Source: Bradyrhizobium sp. (GTDB taxonomy: Bacteria > Pseudomonadota > Alphaproteobacteria > Rhizobiales > Xanthobacteraceae). From it: 64,000 nucleotides of DNA. Shown here piece by piece: positions 60,941 through 64,000 of the stretch; positions within the stretch are counted from its first letter, which is position 1, and each line of letters opens with the position of its first letter. The translations under genes were made by a program, and so were the position numbers. Under the pieces are notes generated by a model, which ran no database searches, was not told where the DNA came from, and was given only the letters and a program-made list of their open reading frames with translations. The DNA lies in NCBI RefSeq assembly GCF_016219575.1, contig NZ_JACRMG010000028.1:1-64000 (forward strand), given 5' to 3'.

Positions 60941-62317
60941 TCAGGTTCCTGACCGGACGATCGCGCCTTCGCGGATACCGTCAACGTTGACGGCGAGACG
61001 CTTTATCTTGTCGTACAAGGTTTGCTTCGGGACGCCCAAGAGCGCAGCGGTTGCCTGCACGTCGCCCTGTTTGCGCCGCAGCGCGTCTTCGATGATCGAC
61101 CGCTCGATGTTTTCCAATTGCCGGGGCAACGACAGATCCGACGTGCCAAACCCGGCCTTATTGATCGCCTTACCGTCGAGAACGCCCAGCACAAAACGGT
61201 CGGCGACGTTGCGGAGCTCTCGTACGTTCCCCGGCCACGAATAGGCCAGCAAGACGGACAGCGTCTGCTCGTCCAATATTGGCGCGTCGCGCTCGAAGCG
61301 TCTGGCGGCATCCAGCGTGAAGTGCTCGAACAGCAGCGGAATGTCCTCGCGTCGCTCGCGAAGCGGCGGCAGTTCGATGAATGCGACGCCAAGGCGATAA
61401 TAGAGATCCGCGCGAAACAGCTTCTTTTCGCTCAGCTCGAGCAAATTGGTCTTGCTCGCAGCCACGACGCGGCAATCCACCGAGATCGGCTTGTTGGTTC
61501 CGACGCGCTCGATCGACCGGTCCTGCAACGATCGCAGCAGCTTCACCTGCACGCTCAGCGGCATGCTCTCGATTTCGTCAAGGAACAGCGTTCCGCCATT
61601 CGCATATTCGATCTTGCCGATACGCTGGCGGGTGGCGCCGGTGAATGCGCCGACCTCGTGACCGAACAACTCGCTCTCGACCAGCGACTCCGGCAGGCCG
61701 CCGCAATTCACCGCGACATAGTGGCCGGCGCGGCGGCCGCTGTGATTGTGCAGACAGCGCGCGACGACGTCCTTGCCGGTTCCGGTCTCGCCATAGATCG
61801 TGACGTCGACATTGGTAGCGGCCAATGTGGATACCAGCCGACGCACTTCCTGTATCTGCGGCGATCGGCCCAGCAGGCTCGCCTCGATTCCCTGGCGGTC
61901 CGCCAACGCCGATCGCAACGAGCGCACTTCCAGCGTAAGCCGGCGCTTTTCCACCGCCCGGCGCACCACCGAGATCAGCTGCTCCGAGGAACACGGCTTC
62001 TCGATGAAGTCGTAAGCGCCGTTGCGCATCGCGTGCACAGCCATGGAGATATCGCCATGCCCGGTGATCAGGATCACCGGCAGATCCTGATCCAGCCTGC
62101 GCAGATCGGCCTGCCATTCGAGGCCGCTCTTGCCGCGCAGGCGCACGTCGCAGACCACGACGAAAGGCATATCGGCGCGCACAGATGCGCTGGCGGTCTC
62201 GACCGAGGCAAATCCCGACACCGAGAATCCTGCAAGCTCGAGCGCCTGAACGCCGCCGATCCGGACATCCTCGTCGTCCTCGACGTAGATCACGCCAATT
62301 GATTGATCATCGCCCAT
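60941..62317 (-). CDS. dctD: Sigma-54-dependent response regulator DctD
   Basis: The 458-residue protein has a receiver domain with the phosphoacceptor Asp57 (VVVCDVRLRG), an AAA+ domain with Walker A GETGTGKD near 177, the sigma-54 contact motif GAFTGATRQR near 226 and Walker B GGTLFLDEIES, then a Fis-type helix-turn-helix (DVQATAALLGVPKQTLYDKIKRL) near 420-445. In the Dct system it activates dctA for uptake of C4-dicarboxylates. It overlaps the kinase gene by 11 bases. dctA is not in the window. Confidence 0.9.
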   Translation of the reverse strand: MGDDQSIGVIYVEDDEDVRIGGVQALELAGFSVSGFASVETASASVRADMPFVVVCDVRLRGKSGLEWQADLRRLDQDLPVILITGHGDISMAVHAMRNGAYDFIEKPCSSEQLISVVRRAVEKRRLTLEVRSLRSALADRQGIEASLLGRSPQIQEVRRLVSTLAATNVDVTIYGETGTGKDVVARCLHNHSGRRAGHYVAVNCGGLPESLVESELFGHEVGAFTGATRQRIGKIEYANGGTLFLDEIESMPLSVQVKLLRSLQDRSIERVGTNKPISVDCRVVAASKTNLLELSEKKLFRADLYYRLGVAFIELPPLRERREDIPLLFEHFTLDAARRFERDAPILDEQTLSVLLAYSWPGNVRELRNVADRFVLGVLDGKAINKAGFGTSDLSLPRQLENIERSIIEDALRRKQGDVQATAALLGVPKQTLYDKIKRLAVNVDGIREGAIVRSGT

Positions 62318-64000
62318 GCGAAGCCGCCTCTGTCATCTCGGCCAACGGAAGGATCACGACAAATTCGGCGCCATCCGGAAGATTTCGCGCATGCAATTCG
62401 CCGCCAAAGGAACGCGCGATATGGTTGGAGAGCATCAGGCCGAGGCCGAGCCCCTTGCCCGCAGGCTTGGTCGTCACGAACGGTTCGAACATGCGCTGCA
62501 GAACATCGGACGCGATCGCCGGACCGCTGTTGCTGATGGCGATGCGGCAGCGGGCGGCCTGTCCCAGTTCCCGGGTCGCCCGGATCAGGATCGATTTTCG
62601 CTCGACGCTCTCCACGGCATCCAGCGCATTCGCCACGATGTTGCAGAACAGCTGCTCGAGTCGGGTCTGATCGGCAAGGACGCAGAGATCGGCGTCGATC
62701 CCCGTCACAACGTCGACGCCTCCATCTTTGACACGCCCGGCCAGGATCTTGAGGGATTCAGCCATGGCATGTTCGACGGAGACCGTATCGAGCGGGCTGC
62801 TCGACTTGTAAGCGAAGACCCGCAGCTGGCTGGTCAGGCGCCCGAGCCGGCGCACCAATTCGCCGATACGGGTGAGATTGCCACGGGCATCGCCGATCGA
62901 CCCGCGGTCGACGTACGAGATCGCATTGTCAGCAGCAGTCTGCAAGGCCGCCAGCGGCTGGTTCAATTCATGCACGATGCCGGCGGACATCTGGCCAAGC
63001 GCAGCCAGCTTGCCGGCATGGACAAGTTCATCCTGCGCAGCCCGCAGCTCGGCGGTCCGTTCCTGCACTCTGGTCTCTAGCATGTCGTGCGCGGCCTGCA
63101 ACGCAGCCTGGTTGGCAAGGCGCTGCCTGATCTCTCTCCGGCGTTGCAACACGAGACCAGCTGCCAGCAACGCAACCATGGAGGCAAGGCCCGACATCCC
63201 GCCGATCACGAGCGCGGTCTGCCGAGTAGGCGCCTCGTCGTCGAGAAGGACCAGCTTCCAGAGGCCCCGGTTGATTGGAAACTCGCTCACCGTATATGCG
63301 GTTCCGCTCTCGGTGGTGACGCGGGACCGAGCGACCACGGTCCATCCGAGCGGCGTCAGGTCATGGTTGCCGTAGGGTTTGGATCGCGAAATTTCATCAC
63401 GCATCTGAGCCGACAGCGGTGCCATCGGCCGATAGCGCCACCCGTCGCGGGAGGCGAGTATGGCGACCTGACGCTCGTCCAGCAGGATAATGTCACTGTC
63501 AATGTCGCGCCACGCACGCTCGAACGAATCCAGATTGACTTTGACAGTAGCGACACCTCTCGTCGCGCCGCCCTCCTTCAGGGCATAGGAAAGATAGTAG
63601 CCAGCGCGCGCGCTGGTGATGCCAACACCGAAAAACGCCCCTCGGCCTTTCGCGAGAGCCTCGCTCACATATGGGCGATACGACAGGTTCTGGCCGACCG
63701 GCGTGCCCGGCTCCTCGAAATCAGCCGCGGCCAGGGTGTCGCCCGAAACACCTAAGACGTAGAGGTTGTCGGCGCCCGCAAGCAGGTTGATGGATTTCAA
63801 GTACAGGCTAACCGAATGCTGCAATGCGGCATCGGCTGGAGCAGCAAGCAATCGGAAGACGCTCGGCGATGTCTCCAGCAATGACGGCAAATATTCAAAT
63901 CTCGAAAGATGACCGTCGAGCCTGGCTGCTTCCATCGCCAGCCGCTGCTGCGCGGCAACATGCAGATGGTCCAGTCCGCGCTGGAACGCCACGGCATATC
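62307..64000 (-). CDS. dctB: C4-dicarboxylate sensor histidine kinase DctB (5' end outside the window)
   Basis: The visible part, at least 561 residues, has a periplasmic sensor region of the double-PAS/Cache type (GVSGDTLAAADFEEPGTPVGQNLSYRPYV near the start of the visible part), a membrane helix near residue 250 of the visible part, and a coiled coil. The H box follows (AGIVHELNQPLAAL, His phosphorylated), then the ATPase N box (NIVANALDAVE) and G box (GKGLGLGLMLSNHI). It phosphorylates DctD in response to C4-dicarboxylates. The N-terminus with the first membrane helix is beyond base 64000. Confidence 0.88.
   Translation of the reverse strand, partial: YAVAFQRGLDHLHVAAQQRLAMEAARLDGHLSRFEYLPSLLETSPSVFRLLAAPADAALQHSVSLYLKSINLLAGADNLYVLGVSGDTLAAADFEEPGTPVGQNLSYRPYVSEALAKGRGAFFGVGITSARAGYYLSYALKEGGATRGVATVKVNLDSFERAWRDIDSDIILLDERQVAILASRDGWRYRPMAPLSAQMRDEISRSKPYGNHDLTPLGWTVVARSRVTTESGTAYTVSEFPINRGLWKLVLLDDEAPTRQTALVIGGMSGLASMVALLAAGLVLQRRREIRQRLANQAALQAAHDMLETRVQERTAELRAAQDELVHAGKLAALGQMSAGIVHELNQPLAALQTAADNAISYVDRGSIGDARGNLTRIGELVRRLGRLTSQLRVFAYKSSSPLDTVSVEHAMAESLKILAGRVKDGGVDVVTGIDADLCVLADQTRLEQLFCNIVANALDAVESVERKSILIRATRELGQAARCRIAISNSGPAIASDVLQRMFEPFVTTKPAGKGLGLGLMLSNHIARSFGGELHARNLPDGAEFVVILPLAEMTEAASHGR

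Overview
The window is high-GC alphaproteobacterial chromosome, most probably Bradyrhizobium or a close relative in the Bradyrhizobiaceae. This rests on the gene content (groESL with a CIRCE operator, a cysteine-free L36 protein, a c550-type cytochrome, glcDEF, TorF-type porin, DctBD), on the dense Tat and lipoprotein signals, and on intergenic palindromes that I recognise from memory as typical of that group. The species call is inference. No rRNA, tRNA or CRISPR array was seen.

Layout. 1-5.2 kb: the 3' tail of an IS30-like transposase, an L,D-transpeptidase, a CheZ-like phosphatase, a lipoprotein, then groES-groEL behind a sigma-70-like promoter and CIRCE. 5.2-11.4 kb: secreted proteins, an SbmA/BacA-like ABC exporter, an HPP membrane protein, a TorF-family porin and a lysine/alanine-rich histone-like protein. 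11.4-19 kb: glycolate oxidase glcDEF, a class I cytochrome c, and an unusual two-gene redox unit (cytochrome b561 fused to an ethylbenzene-dehydrogenase-type heme domain, plus a 2Fe-2S/flavin reductase). 19.2-24.8 kb: a type I secretion locus with a divergent His-ended, internally duplicated candidate cargo, a PrtD-like ABC protein and a membrane fusion protein with a very long N-terminal extension. 24.8-35 kb: hydrolases, small secreted proteins, rpmJ, two MaoC proteins divergent from an amidohydrolase, a dienelactone hydrolase/haloacid dehalogenase/YbaK run, a TctC-type binding protein, and a lemA-TPM-TPM operon. 35-43.5 kb: acyl-CoA catabolism (enoyl-CoA hydratase plus a PimC/PimD-like dehydrogenase pair), an orphan molybdopterin hydroxylase large subunit, a DapA-family aldolase and a Tat-exported VOC protein. 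43.6-51.4 kb: GH16 and GH1 glucanases, an AEC transporter, a class-C-like serine hydrolase, an HpaI-type aldolase and a double-hotdog thioesterase. 51.4-59 kb is the most accessory part: a two-gene cassette of unknown function behind a repeat-like leader, hicAB, a four-gene NMT1/SsuB-type ABC transporter, a YkuD_2-like protein, and decayed genes, including a second copy of the tail of one cassette gene and a frameshifted DUF6161-like relic. 59-64 kb: a class I PHA synthase, and dctD and dctB (cut by the window edge).

At least six intergenic palindromic elements punctuate the window. One sits between groES and groEL. The strongest candidates for undescribed biology are the type I secretion cargo with its extended adaptor, the b561-EBDH/reductase unit, and the repeat-associated two-gene cassette with a decayed second copy.
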